Positions 24,837 to 36,751 of a stretch of DNA of 46,846 nucleotides are shown here, piece after piece. Origin of the DNA: an uncultured Flavobacteriaceae bacterium (GTDB lineage Bacteria; Bacteroidota; Bacteroidia; Flavobacteriales; Flavobacteriaceae); contig CAJPUR010000021.1 in NCBI GenBank assembly GCA_905381055.1, forward strand, positions 1-46,846, written 5' to 3'. The first letter of the stretch is position 1, and each line of letters opens with the position of its first letter. The notes beneath the pieces are model-generated. The model made no database searches. It was not told where the DNA came from and worked only from the letters and a program-made list of their open reading frames with translations. The translations under genes and the position numbers were made by a program.

Positions 24837-27536
24837 TTGCGAAAAAAGTCTTTTTATACAATTGGATTGTTAATATTTTTTTCTTCTATCTTAAGAATAA
24901 GTTCGCAACAATCAAAAAGTAACGATAATGAATCTAATTCAACTGATAATTTAGATATAATTAAAATTGACTCTACTTCAATAAAAAACTATAGAATTTC
25001 TGAAAATGACAGCATTTCAAAAAAAGAACCTTTACTAATGGATCAAATAACATATACAGCTAAAGATTCTGTTAAAATTGATCAAAAGAACAGTAAAATA
25101 TATCTTTATAATAATGCTGAATTGACATATCAACAAATGATTTTAAGAGCTGGATATATAGTTTTAGATTATGAAAAAAGTGAAGTGTATGCGGGAAGAA
25201 TCAAAGATAGTTTAGGCAAATTAACTCAAACCCCGTATTTCAAACAAATTAATAATGAAGTCAATCCAGATTCAATAAGATTCAATTTTGACACAAAAAA
25301 AGCTCTTATTTGGAATTCTAAGTCTGCACAAAGTGGAATGAATGTATATTCTGGTTATACAAAAAAAGAAAATGATTCAGTCTATTTTTTAGAAAATGCA
25401 AAAATGACGACCTCATCAAATCCAAAAAATCCGGACTATTATATAAGAATTCGCAGAGGAAAAATGGTACCTGGAAAAAAAATTATTGCTGGATTTACAA
25501 ATTTATATATTGCTGATATTCCGACCCCTATTGCCTTACCCTTTGCATATTTCCCTACAACTCAAAATAATGAATCAGGATTTATTTTCCCAACGATAGG
25601 AGAAAGTAATGATAGAGGATATTATCTTCAAAATGGTGGATATTATTTACCACTTTCCAAATATTATGATTTAAATATTTTAGGTGATTATTACACAAAT
25701 GGAAGCTATGGACTTAGATTTGATACTCAATACAAGGTGAATTATAAATTTAGAGGTAGGTTTAGTTATAGATATGAGAAATTAATTCAAGGAGAAAAGG
25801 GGTTTCCTGATTACAGCCAGAGCACAATTTATAATATAAGATGGTCCCACAGTAAAGATGGAAAATCAAATCCACAGTCAACTTTTTCAGCATCTGTTAA
25901 TTTAGGAAGCAGTTCATATTTCCAGGAATCTGTAAATCAATTAAATTCGTCAAATTTTTTAAATAATACCATGAGCTCCTCTGTTTCTTATTCAAAAACT
26001 TTCCCTGAATATCCCAGAATCAATATTGCATTAACCACTTCATTGTCGCAAAATAAAAATACGAAAATCGCTAATCTTACTCTTCCAACATTTACTGCTA
26101 ATATGGAAAGGATTTATCCATTTGCAAAAAAAGATGGTATAAAAAAAGGTATCATTCAAAATATAAATTTTCAGGTTTCAACAAGAGGTGAAAACAGAAT
26201 TACAACAACTGAAGAATTTCTGTTTAAAAAAGAAATGTTTGATGATGCAAAATCAGGAATGAGATTTGACATTCCAATTACCACGAATTTTAAGCTTTTT
26301 AAACACTTTAGTATAAGTGCCTCTTCCAGGTATAATGAAACAATTTCACCAAATACAATTCGATATAATAACTATAATTCTGAAAATGGAGTTGTTAAGG
26401 ATACAATAAAAGGGATTGCTTCTTTTAGACAGTATAACTTTTCATCAAGCGTTGGAACTACTATTTATGGGACATTCAATTTCGGATATGGAAGCAAAAT
26501 TCAATCAATTCGCCATACTATTAGACCTTCAATAAGTTATAGTATCCAACCAAGTTTTGAAAAATATTATGATACGTATATTATTGATGCAAATGGAAAT
26601 ACAGCTGAATATACCAGATTTGAAAATTCACTTTTTGGAGTACCTTCAAAAGGCTACTCGAATTCTTTGGGAATAAGTATTAATAATAATTTTGAGGCTA
26701 AAGTAAAAAGCAAGGATACTACTCAATTAGAACCTGAAAAAATAAAAATTCTTAATAACCTAAACCTAACCTCCAACTATAATTTTGCGGCTGATTCTCT
26801 TAATTGGTCTCCAGTGAGAGTTTCTTCTGGAATATCCTTATTTAAGGAAAAAATTAATGTGAATTTTGGAGCAACACTAGATCCATATGCACTTGATAAC
26901 AATAATAATAGAATTGGAAGTTTCAATATTTCAAAAGGTGGAGGTTTATTTAGGTTGACTAGTGCCAATATTAATACCGGCTATTCGATATCAAATAAAG
27001 ATTTTAAAAAAGATACTAAAAAAGATGAAAAAGATGATGATAATGAAGTGGATGATGAATTAACCTTCCAACAAATTGAAAGTTTGTCAGGTGGAGGAAG
27101 AGAAGATGATTTGTTTGGATTAGCAAACGATTTCTCAGATGGAAGAAGTAGAAGAAATATTGAAAGTAGAGATGTTGAAAATAACGAAAACTACAGAACA
27201 AAAATTCCTTGGGATTTAAAATTTGCTTATTCACTTACATACTCAAATGCAAGAAGGCAAAATGATTTTTCAAACAATTCTTTAATGGTTTCAGGAAATA
27301 TTGATCTTACTCCCAAGTGGATTGTTGGATTCTCTTCTGGATATGATTTTAAAGGAAAAGGTATTACCTACACACAGTTTCGATTTGACAGAGATTTAGA
27401 TAGTTGGCAACTTAATTTTACATGGGTCCCTTTTGGAAGAAGGGCCTCATGGAATTTTTTTATTGGAATTAAATCAGGACTTCTAAGTGATCTTAAGTAT
27501 GATAAAAGAAGAGAGCCAGATAGAAGATTAAGATAA
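24837..27536 (+). CDS. LptD-like outer-membrane LPS assembly protein
   Basis: The 899-residue protein has signal RKKSFYTIGLLIFFSSILRIS. The periplasmic OstA-like N-domain spans about residues 70-230 (VKIDQKNSKIYLYNNAELTY, LRAGYIVLDYEKSEVYA), and a large beta-barrel with many alternating aromatic strands ends in LSDLKYDKRREPDRRLR. Bacteroidota LptD proteins insert lipopolysaccharide into the outer leaflet. The start codon is TTG at 24837-24839: an in-frame stop (24807-24809) lies just upstream and there is no ATG between. An acidic, Asp-rich loop (about residues 720-740) interrupts the barrel. The gene converges on the kinase gene at 27551 without a clear terminator. Confidence 0.85.
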   Translation: MRKKSFYTIGLLIFFSSILRISSQQSKSNDNESNSTDNLDIIKIDSTSIKNYRISENDSISKKEPLLMDQITYTAKDSVKIDQKNSKIYLYNNAELTYQQMILRAGYIVLDYEKSEVYAGRIKDSLGKLTQTPYFKQINNEVNPDSIRFNFDTKKALIWNSKSAQSGMNVYSGYTKKENDSVYFLENAKMTTSSNPKNPDYYIRIRRGKMVPGKKIIAGFTNLYIADIPTPIALPFAYFPTTQNNESGFIFPTIGESNDRGYYLQNGGYYLPLSKYYDLNILGDYYTNGSYGLRFDTQYKVNYKFRGRFSYRYEKLIQGEKGFPDYSQSTIYNIRWSHSKDGKSNPQSTFSASVNLGSSSYFQESVNQLNSSNFLNNTMSSSVSYSKTFPEYPRINIALTTSLSQNKNTKIANLTLPTFTANMERIYPFAKKDGIKKGIIQNINFQVSTRGENRITTTEEFLFKKEMFDDAKSGMRFDIPITTNFKLFKHFSISASSRYNETISPNTIRYNNYNSENGVVKDTIKGIASFRQYNFSSSVGTTIYGTFNFGYGSKIQSIRHTIRPSISYSIQPSFEKYYDTYIIDANGNTAEYTRFENSLFGVPSKGYSNSLGISINNNFEAKVKSKDTTQLEPEKIKILNNLNLTSNYNFAADSLNWSPVRVSSGISLFKEKINVNFGATLDPYALDNNNNRIGSFNISKGGGLFRLTSANINTGYSISNKDFKKDTKKDEKDDDNEVDDELTFQQIESLSGGGREDDLFGLANDFSDGRSRRNIESRDVENNENYRTKIPWDLKFAYSLTYSNARRQNDFSNNSLMVSGNIDLTPKWIVGFSSGYDFKGKGITYTQFRFDRDLDSWQLNFTWVPFGRRASWNFFIGIKSGLLSDLKYDKRREPDRRLR

Positions 27537-27550
27537 CTTTGTTGACTAAA

Positions 27551-28411
27551 TTAAGAAAGATTCAGATTTTCTACATGATATTTAACCAGTCCATCAATAG
27601 GTCTTTTAACTACATTACCCATTTTTAAACCAAATTCTTTCAAAACATTATTCAATTCTTTTTTTAATAAAAAAGCAATTGATCCAACAAAATGAATTGG
27701 AATTGATTTAGCGTTTTCAAATTGCATAATTTGGTGATTAATAAATCTTCTCATACCATTAATAATAATTTTATTCATATATGGATCATCTTTGTGTAAA
27801 ATTAAAAATTTTGCAAATTTAGCCAGGTAAGTATTTGGGTTTTCTTTACGATAGACATTTTCTTTTACTGTATCTGGAGATAGATCAAATGTTAACTCAA
27901 ACTCATTTCTAAGATTATCTGGCATTTCATTGAAATAATAACCCCTAATTAACTGCTTTCCGTAAAAATTTCCACTTGCCTCATCCATTAAAACATATCC
28001 AAGAGAAACAACATGTTGAATAATGTCAGATCCATCAAAATAAGTACAATTAGACCCGGTACCCATAATACAAACAATTGACTTTTTACCAACTGTAGCA
28101 GTAGAATAAATTGCCGCATATGTGTCTTCTTTAATAATAAAATCAGAATTAATAAATATTTGATCAAAAACTTTTTCAATTCTCTTTTGAGTAGATATTA
28201 TTCCACAACCAGCTCCATAAAAAAACAACTTGGTGACCTTATTTCTATTTTGATATAAGTCAAAATTATTAATAATTCTTTCCTTTAAAATTGCTGAAGG
28301 TAGAACTTGAGGATTTAAACCTAATGTTTGGGTAGAAAAAATTATTTCACCTTTATCATTAATTGCAAACCAGTCAGTTTTTGTTGATCCACTGTCTACG
28401 ACTAAATACAT
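27551..28411 (-). CDS. BadF/BadG/BcrA-type ATPase, probable N-acetylglucosamine-kinase-like sugar kinase
   Basis: The 286-residue cytoplasmic protein of the ASKHA fold has phosphate motif 1 as VVDSGSTKTDW (residues 4-14) and phosphate motif 2 around IMGTGSNCTYFDG, with the conserved SLGYVLMDEASG. Bacteroidota members of this group are similar to eukaryotic N-acetylglucosamine kinase. The exact sugar is not fixed by sequence. It is last in the pfkA-gap-kinase run, only 6 bases after gap, tying it to central carbon metabolism and, through its likely substrate, to the NagB-type protein at 2545. Confidence 0.8.
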   Translation of the reverse strand: MYLVVDSGSTKTDWFAINDKGEIIFSTQTLGLNPQVLPSAILKERIINNFDLYQNRNKVTKLFFYGAGCGIISTQKRIEKVFDQIFINSDFIIKEDTYAAIYSTATVGKKSIVCIMGTGSNCTYFDGSDIIQHVVSLGYVLMDEASGNFYGKQLIRGYYFNEMPDNLRNEFELTFDLSPDTVKENVYRKENPNTYLAKFAKFLILHKDDPYMNKIIINGMRRFINHQIMQFENAKSIPIHFVGSIAFLLKKELNNVLKEFGLKMGNVVKRPIDGLVKYHVENLNLS

Positions 28412-28417
28412 AAAAAA

Positions 28418-30413
<1,996 letters not shown>

Positions 30414-30432
30414 AATAAAAATAAAATAATTT

Positions 30433-30440
30433 CAAAAATA
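30433..30440 (-). promoter_or_regulatory. -7 box for the pfkA operon
   Basis: The minus strand reads TATTTTTG at 30440-30433, a perfect TAnnTTTG. A TTTAC about 18 bases further upstream may be a weak -33. The predicted start leaves a leader of roughly a dozen bases before the TTG start of pfkA. Confidence 0.4.
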
Positions 30441-30555
30441 GGTTTTCATTTCCTAATTGTAAACTATATTTCTAAATTTTTTAAACTATTTTAGAGATTA
30501 AGAGTTTAAATTTTAGATAATAACTATTTTTTTCAATCATTTACTATTAAATAAG

Positions 30556-33500
30556 TTATTTGTAATTAAATTCAATTTCACTAGCCTTATTTGATTTTAA
30601 TTCTTTCGATTCAATATTTCTATTTTGATTTGAGATTATTTTATTTAATAAATTTTTAAAATTATCAAAATCAACATCATATGAAACACCAACACCTTGA
30701 GTATATCCAAGTTCATCTCCAATGTATCTAAATTCATTTTCTTTATTGAATACTTTTGCTTTCAATGATCCCTCATCATTAAGAATAAAGTCAATTTGAA
30801 AATCTCCCACAATTAAAGTTTCCTCTATACCGTCTACCGGCACTCCAATTTTACCATTTATTAAAATTTTATCACTAATTTGAGTTGTTAAAGTGACTCC
30901 AATTCTGTCTTCAGTTTTAACGTCTAATGATGGGTTATTATAACCTTTTAAATAATTCAAACCAACATTTAGTTTACCTTGATTATCACCTATTAATGAA
31001 CTAAATACTTCTGAAGCTTTTTCATATAAATTATTTGCAATTCCTTGAGGTGAAATTGAAACTTCACTAATAAAAACACCTTGAGATAAAAGAGATATTG
31101 CTTGGAGCTGTCTTCTTTGGTCATCAGATAATCTATAATTTATTTCGGAGACAACTGTACCACTTGTGTTTGGAAAAGTTATTTGAAAGTCCGGATCGTC
31201 AGGCCTAAGCAAATTTCCCTGAAGATTAATTGATACATTTGTAGGGATTTTTTTGTTAAAATTAGGATTGTCTAATAAAATAGCTGGGTTTGCTCCCCCA
31301 GGAACATTATAAACTGCCTCTAAATTCATTTTAGCTTCCATTGGATCTCCATCCCATTCTATTTTACCTCCTGATGAAAGGTTGAATTTTTTTTCAATCA
31401 ATCCTAAATTCTTAAAATTATATACTCCCTCATCGGATATTAAATTTCCCCAAATATTAAATTTACCATCTATATTTGTTTCCATTAAAATATTTCCAGT
31501 ACCTCTCCCCTTAAGTGTACTTCCAGAATTTTGATCAACAACTATTTCCAACTCAGCATTTTTATTAACATCAATTTCAAATCTCATTTCCAAACCTCTG
31601 ATTGGAGTCTGGTCAAAAACTATTTGATCAGAAATTTGATTTAAACTTTTTGAATCTTTATTTAAAAAGTCAATAAATGATATATCAGATAAACCTTTAG
31701 ATTCTGACCAAGGAATTATAATTGAAGTCCCCTCAGCTGTAGAACCAACCACATCGATTTTTAAATTTTTAGTAGGTCCTATTAATTTTATTTGACCATC
31801 CAAAAAACTTTTACCATAAAAAAGAGATCTCCTTTCATACCTTTTGTTAATTAAAACAAGGTTACTTGAATTAATAATTAAATCTAAGTTCCAATTTTTA
31901 AAATTTTTATGTGAAATTTTGCCATTAAGTAATGCATTTGTTTTATAATCTAAATCTTTTAAAAAAACATTATCAAAATCAAATTGTTGACCATTTAGAG
32001 TGACTTCAGATAGATCATTAAATTCATATTCAGTATTTGTATATGGAATGAAAAGAGATGAATTTTTTAGCTTTAGTTTTCCATTTAATTCGGGATTATA
32101 AATATCTCCAATTAAATTTACATTACCAGTTATATCCCCTTTAATTTTTTCAATTTTATTTTTCCCAATTTTAGATAAAAATGACAAACCAAAATCACTA
32201 AATTCAATTTTAATATTAGATAAGATTTTTTCGTCTCTAAATAATAATTCTCCATAGGACATCATATTGTTAAATTCATCTTTTTTGACAAATGAATTCA
32301 AAATATATTTTTTATTGTCAGGTATACTATTAAAATTTAATTCAAAATCTCCATATTGATATTCATTGACCACTAATTTATTAATTATCAAATCACCTTT
32401 TGATTTATCTAAACCATTATTTCTATTAAGATAAAAATCTAAATTTGTCTCACCTAATATATCAATTCTACTATTTTTAGGTAAAATATTTTCTAATAAA
32501 ACTTTTTCAAGTTTTATATTAATATCCATATTTTCAAAACTTTCATAAGAACCAAAGAAATTGATTTTTTGATTACCTGAGGACAAATTTAATTTATCAA
32601 TTTTATAAATTTTGGAAATTTTATTATAGGATATTTTAAAAGATTTAGAATTAGTCCAATCCTCATTTTTAAAATTAATTTTAGAAGGTTTAAATTCTAA
32701 TATTGATTCAGTATCAGTATCTAAAAAATTAAAATTTACAAAAATAAAATCATTAGTCTTATTAATATTATTTGCTTTAAATTTGAAGTCTAATTTATTC
32801 CTATTTATTGAACTGCTGAGACTCAAATCAGAAACTACATTATCCTTATAAAAAAATTTTGATGCAAATAAATTTGAATTGTTGACTTTTTTATAAGGAT
32901 AACCACTTAATGATATATTTTCAAATTTATAATTTCCAAATTTAAGGACTGGTAGATTGATTTCAATAAAAGACTTAGCATCGTTATTACTTATTCGTCC
33001 TTTTACGAATGAGTTATCTGGGATAGAAAAATCTGGATATAGGGCATTAACTAGTTTACTTTTTAATTCAAGATTGAAGTTCATGTATTGATTTTCGTTA
33101 ACCTCATAAGATTTTAAAAAAGGATAAATCTTAGCTATTGAACCAAAAAATAATTTGTTAATATCCGTAAAAAAGAAATCACCATTTAGCTCAAATTTCA
33201 ATATATCGGAGTCACTAATTATTACTTTTTTTAAATATTCGTTTTGATTAAATTTAATTGAAAAATCCTCGAAAAAATATTCATTCTTTTTCGTTAAAAT
33301 TTTCGGGTTTTTTATATAAAAATCTTTTTCTAAATCACCATTAGGATAAAAATTGGTTTTTGAGGATGAAAGCTTACCTTTAAAATAAATATTATCCTCC
33401 CTTGAAGCTAAATTTAATGATGATAAATTTAATCTATCAATATCTAAAGAGAAATTTAAATTTTCAATACTTTCTAAATCACTAGTTATTTTTCCTGAAA

Positions 33501-34968
33501 AAATGTAATCATCTGAATTAGATGATATTTTAAAATCAAGATTTTCAGAAACATATTTACCTGATGAAGTTACGTTCCCTAATTTAATTGATTTAAAAAA
33601 AATCTTTTTTAAATCAATATCCCAGAATAAATCAAATTTATTTTTATTATCAATAAAACCATTAAATGAAGTAGCTCCATCAATAAGGCTTATCTGATCA
33701 TTATTTATAATTTTATTTAATTGAAAATCTTTAAAAATTATTTTTGAGGAAAAATTAAATATGTCATTTTTGGTATAATTAAATTTTAAATCTGAATTAA
33801 ATGAACCTAAATTAGAATTTGAATTAATTTTTATTGAATAAGTTTTATTATTATATGCGATATCTCCGTAAGATTCAATTGAATCAATTTCATCTATTGC
33901 ATTTGAATAATCAATTTTTATAGAATCATTTAAAAACTTTCTTAAAAAAGACTTATTAATTTTAAAATTCTCAATATTTATTAAAAATGATAGTTTTTTT
34001 GAATCTGAAAGAAGATCAAAAAGATTTAATTTTGATTCAAGCTTAAAATTGTTTTCTAAATCAGTTATCCTATTGTTAAATGTCACTTTATTTAAATCAC
34101 CTTGAAATCTAGAGTTTATTTTTAACTCAATTTTATTTTTTAAAATTCTTTGAAGTTGAGGAATATCATTGCCTTTTATTAAACTATTTGTGATTTCGCC
34201 ATTTAGTTTTAAAGATGAATTAATATTATTAAAATCAAATTTTTCAAGATTTACATTTAGATTTCCTAATAATGAACTCTGCCCATATAAAGTATTCAAA
34301 TTAGTTAATTTTAAGCTATTCTTGCTAAAAAAAAAGTCGGCCGTAAGATTATTTATTTTTTTGTCATTAAAAATTAGTTTTAGATCAGTTATTAATGAAG
34401 TAAGCTTGAAATTATCAATTTTAAAGTTTTTAAAATCTATCTTTTCGAAATCATAAACAACAAAATTATTTTCATAACCTTCAAAAACTTTAATAATCAA
34501 ATTATCTAATCTGATTTTATCAGATTTTATAAGTTTTTGATTATTTAAAGAATCTATATTAGATGAAATTTTGTCTATTATAATTTTTAAATTATTTTGT
34601 TCATCATCATTATATTTTCTGATATCTAAACTCAGTCCTGAAAGGTAAATATCATCAAACAAATATTCTCCTTTGAATATATTATTATATTCAAAAATTG
34701 ACATCGAAACTTTATTAATTTTTAAAAAATCATTATCCCTATGATCTTTTATAATAATATCGTTTAAAACAATTTTTCCGTCAATGTTAAAATCTGTTTT
34801 TTCAATTGATAAATTCATATTGAATTTATCTTTAAAATTTGAAATTAAAATATTTGATATATTATTTTGCAATGCTGCATTAGTAAAAAAAATATAAATC
34901 GAAAAAGTAATTGTCAAAAAAACTACTCCAACTAATATTAATATTTTTTTATACTTATTGATTTTAAT
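30556..34968 (-). CDS. tamB: TamB/DUF490 family translocation and assembly protein
   Basis: The product is about 1470 residues if translation begins at the ATT at 34968-34966, or 1453 from a TTG at 34917. The longer form starts IKINKYKKILILVGVVFLTI and gives a complete basic-then-hydrophobic signal anchor. The TTG cuts that helix in half, and no ATG or GTG exists between the in-frame TAG (34971-34969) and it. A long array of repeating beta segments follows, as in AsmA/TamB bridge proteins. The C-terminal DUF490 domain lies in about the last 350 residues (GRGTGNILMETNIDG, YNVPGGANPAILLDNP, INYRLSDDQRRQLQAISLLSQGVF). The protein bridges inner and outer membranes for lipid or barrel-protein transfer. 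It is divergent from tsaD. Confidence 0.88.
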   Translation of the reverse strand: MKINKYKKILILVGVVFLTITFSIYIFFTNAALQNNISNILISNFKDKFNMNLSIEKTDFNIDGKIVLNDIIIKDHRDNDFLKINKVSMSIFEYNNIFKGEYLFDDIYLSGLSLDIRKYNDDEQNNLKIIIDKISSNIDSLNNQKLIKSDKIRLDNLIIKVFEGYENNFVVYDFEKIDFKNFKIDNFKLTSLITDLKLIFNDKKINNLTADFFFSKNSLKLTNLNTLYGQSSLLGNLNVNLEKFDFNNINSSLKLNGEITNSLIKGNDIPQLQRILKNKIELKINSRFQGDLNKVTFNNRITDLENNFKLESKLNLFDLLSDSKKLSFLINIENFKINKSFLRKFLNDSIKIDYSNAIDEIDSIESYGDIAYNNKTYSIKINSNSNLGSFNSDLKFNYTKNDIFNFSSKIIFKDFQLNKIINNDQISLIDGATSFNGFIDNKNKFDLFWDIDLKKIFFKSIKLGNVTSSGKYVSENLDFKISSNSDDYIFSGKITSDLESIENLNFSLDIDRLNLSSLNLASREDNIYFKGKLSSSKTNFYPNGDLEKDFYIKNPKILTKKNEYFFEDFSIKFNQNEYLKKVIISDSDILKFELNGDFFFTDINKLFFGSIAKIYPFLKSYEVNENQYMNFNLELKSKLVNALYPDFSIPDNSFVKGRISNNDAKSFIEINLPVLKFGNYKFENISLSGYPYKKVNNSNLFASKFFYKDNVVSDLSLSSSINRNKLDFKFKANNINKTNDFIFVNFNFLDTDTESILEFKPSKINFKNEDWTNSKSFKISYNKISKIYKIDKLNLSSGNQKINFFGSYESFENMDINIKLEKVLLENILPKNSRIDILGETNLDFYLNRNNGLDKSKGDLIINKLVVNEYQYGDFELNFNSIPDNKKYILNSFVKKDEFNNMMSYGELLFRDEKILSNIKIEFSDFGLSFLSKIGKNKIEKIKGDITGNVNLIGDIYNPELNGKLKLKNSSLFIPYTNTEYEFNDLSEVTLNGQQFDFDNVFLKDLDYKTNALLNGKISHKNFKNWNLDLIINSSNLVLINKRYERRSLFYGKSFLDGQIKLIGPTKNLKIDVVGSTAEGTSIIIPWSESKGLSDISFIDFLNKDSKSLNQISDQIVFDQTPIRGLEMRFEIDVNKNAELEIVVDQNSGSTLKGRGTGNILMETNIDGKFNIWGNLISDEGVYNFKNLGLIEKKFNLSSGGKIEWDGDPMEAKMNLEAVYNVPGGANPAILLDNPNFNKKIPTNVSINLQGNLLRPDDPDFQITFPNTSGTVVSEINYRLSDDQRRQLQAISLLSQGVFISEVSISPQGIANNLYEKASEVFSSLIGDNQGKLNVGLNYLKGYNNPSLDVKTEDRIGVTLTTQISDKILINGKIGVPVDGIEETLIVGDFQIDFILNDEGSLKAKVFNKENEFRYIGDELGYTQGVGVSYDVDFDNFKNLLNKIISNQNRNIESKELKSNKASEIEFNYK

Positions 34969-34972
34969 CTAT

Positions 34973-34980
34973 TATTTTTG
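34973..34980 (+). promoter_or_regulatory. -7 box for tsaD
   Basis: TATTTTTG is a perfect TAnnTTTG match. Transcription would start near 34987, leaving about 17 bases to the tsaD ATG. A -33 TTG at the usual distance is not evident. The box lies within five bases of the proposed ATT start of tamB on the other strand. Confidence 0.4.
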
Positions 34981-35003
34981 TTATTCGCTGTAAGTTAATA
35001 ATA

Positions 35004-36023
35004 ATGCATCAAAAACCATATTATATTTTAGGTATTGAATCATCATGTGATGACACAAGTGCATCTGTTCTTAAAAACGAGGAAGTTTTATCTAATATTG
35101 TTTCAAATCAGCAAATTCACATTGATTATGGAGGAGTTGTTCCCGAGTTAGCTTCACGCGAACATCAAAAGAATATTATCCCCGTTGTTTCAAAAGCTAT
35201 TAAGGATGCAAATATTGATAAAAATAAATTATCCGCAGTTGCCTTCACTCAAGGGCCAGGACTTATGGGATCACTTCTAGTTGGAAGTTCATTTGCCAAG
35301 TCTTTTTCAATGGGATTAAATATCCCTCTAATAGGAGTTAATCACCTTCAAGCTCACATTCTTGCACATTTTATAGGTAAAGAAGATGCCAAACCCTCAT
35401 TTCCATTTTTAGGAATAACTTTATCTGGAGGGCACACTCAAATTGTAATTGTCAAAGATTACTTTGATATGGAAATTATTGGAACAACTATGGATGACGC
35501 TATAGGTGAAGCTTTTGATAAATGCGGTAAAATTCTTGGCCTGGATTATCCTGCTGGACCAGAAATCGATAATCTTTTTGACGAAAATAAAAGTAAAAGT
35601 TTTAAATTCCCTATTCCTAAGGTTAAAAATTACGACCTTAGTTTTAGTGGATTTAAGACCTCCGTCCTAAATTTAATTAAAAAAAATACTGATAAGGATA
35701 AAAATTTCATTAAAAAAAATTTAATTGAATTATGTTCATCAATTCAATATACCTTAATTGAAATTATAACTCAAAAAATTATTTATTCTGTAAATAAAAC
35801 GAAAATTAAAACCATTGCAATTGGAGGAGGTGTTTCAGCAAATTCTTTTTTAAGAAAAAAATTGATTGAGCTTGCAAATGAAAATAATTGGGAATTATTT
35901 ATTCCTAAAATGGAATACACTACTGATAATGCTGCTATGATTGGTATTGTAGGGTATCTTAAATTTTTAGAGAAAAATTTTTCGGATCTTTCATTAAAAT
36001 CAACTGCAAGATTAAAGTTTTAA
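35004..36023 (+). CDS. tsaD: tRNA N6-adenosine threonylcarbamoyltransferase
   Basis: The 339-residue protein shows YILGIESSCDDTSASV at the start, VPELASREHQKNI, the metal-binding HLQAH (His114, His118), the nucleotide-binding LSGGHTQIV and the late GGGVSANSFLR and YTTDNAAMIG. It transfers the threonylcarbamoyl group to A37 of ANN-decoding tRNAs with TsaB and TsaE, which are not in the window. It starts 35 bases from the tamB gene on the opposite strand and runs directly into rsmE, 2 bases after its stop. Confidence 0.97.
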   Translation: MHQKPYYILGIESSCDDTSASVLKNEEVLSNIVSNQQIHIDYGGVVPELASREHQKNIIPVVSKAIKDANIDKNKLSAVAFTQGPGLMGSLLVGSSFAKSFSMGLNIPLIGVNHLQAHILAHFIGKEDAKPSFPFLGITLSGGHTQIVIVKDYFDMEIIGTTMDDAIGEAFDKCGKILGLDYPAGPEIDNLFDENKSKSFKFPIPKVKNYDLSFSGFKTSVLNLIKKNTDKDKNFIKKNLIELCSSIQYTLIEIITQKIIYSVNKTKIKTIAIGGGVSANSFLRKKLIELANENNWELFIPKMEYTTDNAAMIGIVGYLKFLEKNFSDLSLKSTARLKF

Positions 36024-36025
36024 AA

Positions 36026-36712
36026 ATGGATCTATTTTATGTACCAAATGTAAATTATGAAAATGAAATTATTGATTTCCCAGAAGGGGAAAAGAAACAT
36101 ATTTTAAAGGTATTTAGAAAAAAAGAAGGAGATTTTATTAATGTAACCAATGGTAAAGGTTTATGTCTGAAAGTTAAAATTTCAATTAATTCATCAAAGG
36201 AATTATCTGGTAAAGTACATGATGTAAAATATTTAAAATCCAATAAAAAAGCACCTATTATTGCCATATCACCAACTAAAAATATTTCAAGATTTGAATG
36301 GTTTTTGGAAAAGGCTACTGAAATTGGTATTAAGAAAATTGTCCCAATAATTACAAATAATTCGGAAAGAAGGAAAATAAATATGAATAGATGTAATAAG
36401 ATTTTAACAGTAGCAATGAAACAATCACAAAATTATTTTCTTCCTGAAATAACTGATCTAATAAAAATTGAAAAATTTATTGAAAATCATGGTGGAGGAT
36501 ATATAGCACACTGTAAACAAGGAACTAAAGAGAATTTTTTGAAATTAAAAATTTTAAAAAATAATCCTACAATATTAATTGGACCAGAAGGAGGATTTAC
36601 ATCTTTTGAAATAAAAAATGCATTAAAAAATAAATTTATTCCTGTTTCATTTGGTAATAATAGATTAAGAACTGAAACTGCTGGTATTTTTGCATGTTTT
36701 AAATGTATTTGA
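36026..36712 (+). CDS. rsmE: 16S rRNA m3U1498 methyltransferase
   Basis: The 228-residue SPOUT-class methyltransferase has an N-terminal PUA-like part with HILKVFRKKEGD and a knotted C-domain with EKATEIGIKKIVPI, SERRKINMNRCNKI, LIGPEGGFTSFEI and SFGNNRLRTETAGI. It methylates U1498 of 16S rRNA with S-adenosylmethionine. It is slightly shorter than usual at the C-terminus, ending shortly after the trefoil-knot motif (FACFKCI), but all recognised motifs are complete. It is in an operon with tsaD. Confidence 0.93.
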   Translation: MDLFYVPNVNYENEIIDFPEGEKKHILKVFRKKEGDFINVTNGKGLCLKVKISINSSKELSGKVHDVKYLKSNKKAPIIAISPTKNISRFEWFLEKATEIGIKKIVPIITNNSERRKINMNRCNKILTVAMKQSQNYFLPEITDLIKIEKFIENHGGGYIAHCKQGTKENFLKLKILKNNPTILIGPEGGFTSFEIKNALKNKFIPVSFGNNRLRTETAGIFACFKCI

Positions 36713-36751
36713 ATGTTTAAGATTTTATCTAAATAATTCTATATTTATGTA

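Noticed and set aside
36713-36739. Short frame (MFKILSK) straight after rsmE
   Set aside because: Seven codons only, no supporting signal, likely chance.
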